This document shows positions 63,733 through 64,000 of a stretch of DNA of 64,000 nucleotides, piece by piece (the stretch's first letter is position 1; each line of letters begins with the position of its first letter). The notes under the pieces are model-generated. The model saw only the letters and a program-made list of their open reading frames with translations. It searched no databases and was not told the origin of the DNA. Origin of the DNA: Thalassotalea sediminis (GTDB lineage Bacteria > Pseudomonadota > Gammaproteobacteria > Enterobacterales > Alteromonadaceae); NCBI RefSeq assembly GCF_030295915.1, contig NZ_AP027361.1, positions 3,286,001-3,350,000 of the forward strand. Reading direction: 5' to 3'. The position numbers were made by a program, and so were the translations under genes.

Positions 63733-64000
63733 TTACTTATCTTTTAAAATTTGATCTAATTTAGATTTTTGTTGAGTAGACAATTTAGCCGAACGGTCAA
63801 TAGTCGGTTTATTACGGACGATTAAAATCATCACAATAATACCAATCACTAATAACACTAGCGGTCCAAACCAAAGAACATAGGTTAATGACGATACTTT
63901 AGGCCGATAAAGTACAAATTCGCCATAACGATCGACCATAAAATCAACAATTTCTTTATCTGCCTTTCCTTCTTGCAAAAGTTGATAAACTTCTCGTCTT
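63733..64000 (-). CDS. ccmH: Cytochrome c maturation protein CcmH, C-terminal part (partial)
   Basis: The start lies beyond the right window edge; the in-frame TTG/ATG near 63978 is internal. 'EVYQLLQEGKADKEIVDFMVDRYGEFV' in part and 'YRPKVSSLTYVLWFGP' match CcmH/CcmL. The visible part has the tail of the thiol-reductase domain and a C-terminal helix ('VLLVIGIIVMILIV'). The CxxC motif is outside the window. Confidence 0.9.
   Translation of the reverse strand, partial: RREVYQLLQEGKADKEIVDFMVDRYGEFVLYRPKVSSLTYVLWFGPLVLLVIGIIVMILIVRNKPTIDRSAKLSTQQKSKLDQILKDK

Overview
This window looks like a chromosomal segment of a marine gammaproteobacterium of the order Alteromonadales, most likely Colwelliaceae (Colwellia/Thalassotalea-like). 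The inference rests on the type of housekeeping genes (pepA-holC-valS, lptF/lptG, hemH, ccmI/ccmH), maltodextrin genes of the GH13/GH97/MFS kind, Fur-type iron genes and low-GC codon use. No database search was run, so genus-level placement is a guess.

Layout. 1-6914: alpha-glucan degradation genes (end of a pullulanase, a secreted GH13 cyclomaltodextrinase-like enzyme, a GH97 alpha-glucosidase, an MFS sugar transporter) followed tail-to-tail by a LacI-type regulator. 7035-8111: TPR-like exported protein. 8282-14115: an iron operon headed by a strong Fur box, with a TonB-dependent receptor, a PepSY membrane protein, DUF2271 and DUF4198 proteins and a membrane-anchored flavodoxin/ferredoxin-reductase-type flavoprotein; together they look like ferric-siderophore import plus reduction. 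14303-15187: three small stress-type genes on the minus strand, including a 56-aa DUF1328 gene. 15415-19876: a second likely Fur-controlled operon, an unknown secreted helical protein plus a complete Fe(III) ABC transporter. 19905-29705: ordinary chromosomal genes (WYL regulator, GST, M61 peptidase, MscS channel, a phosphatase-lipid kinase fusion next to pldA, hemerythrin, DUF2721, a secreted unknown).

30042-46744: a 16.7-kb integrated element that splits a host tRNA-Leu(CAA) gene at its anticodon loop. A 9-bp repeat marks both ends, a tyrosine recombinase lies just inside the left end, and repeated CTTTGCAAA arm-like sites lie inside both ends. Unlike usual tRNA-targeting elements it does not rebuild the target gene. 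It carries its own complete tRNA-Leu(CAA) just inside the right end, in the same orientation and about 195 nt downstream of the stranded 5' half, so the host tRNA promoter could now drive it. Cargo: a broken IS3-family element between 119-bp inverted repeats, a secreted Cys-rich protein with an ankyrin membrane protein, a second IS3 fragment, a serine recombinase, a plasmid-like replication/partition module, and a three-gene set of tandem-AAA+ ATPase, DUF6641 protein and SF1 helicase with a large unknown N-terminal half. That last set is the best candidate for an undescribed system.

46813-64000: chromosome again. It holds the orphaned tRNA promoter, a TetR regulator with a 41-bp two-part palindromic operator facing an RND efflux pair, an RDD protein, lptG/lptF, pepA-holC-valS, a cold-shock gene with a long leader, a lamin-tail-like surface protein, hemH, and the start of a cytochrome c maturation cluster (ccmI, partial ccmH) that runs off the right end.
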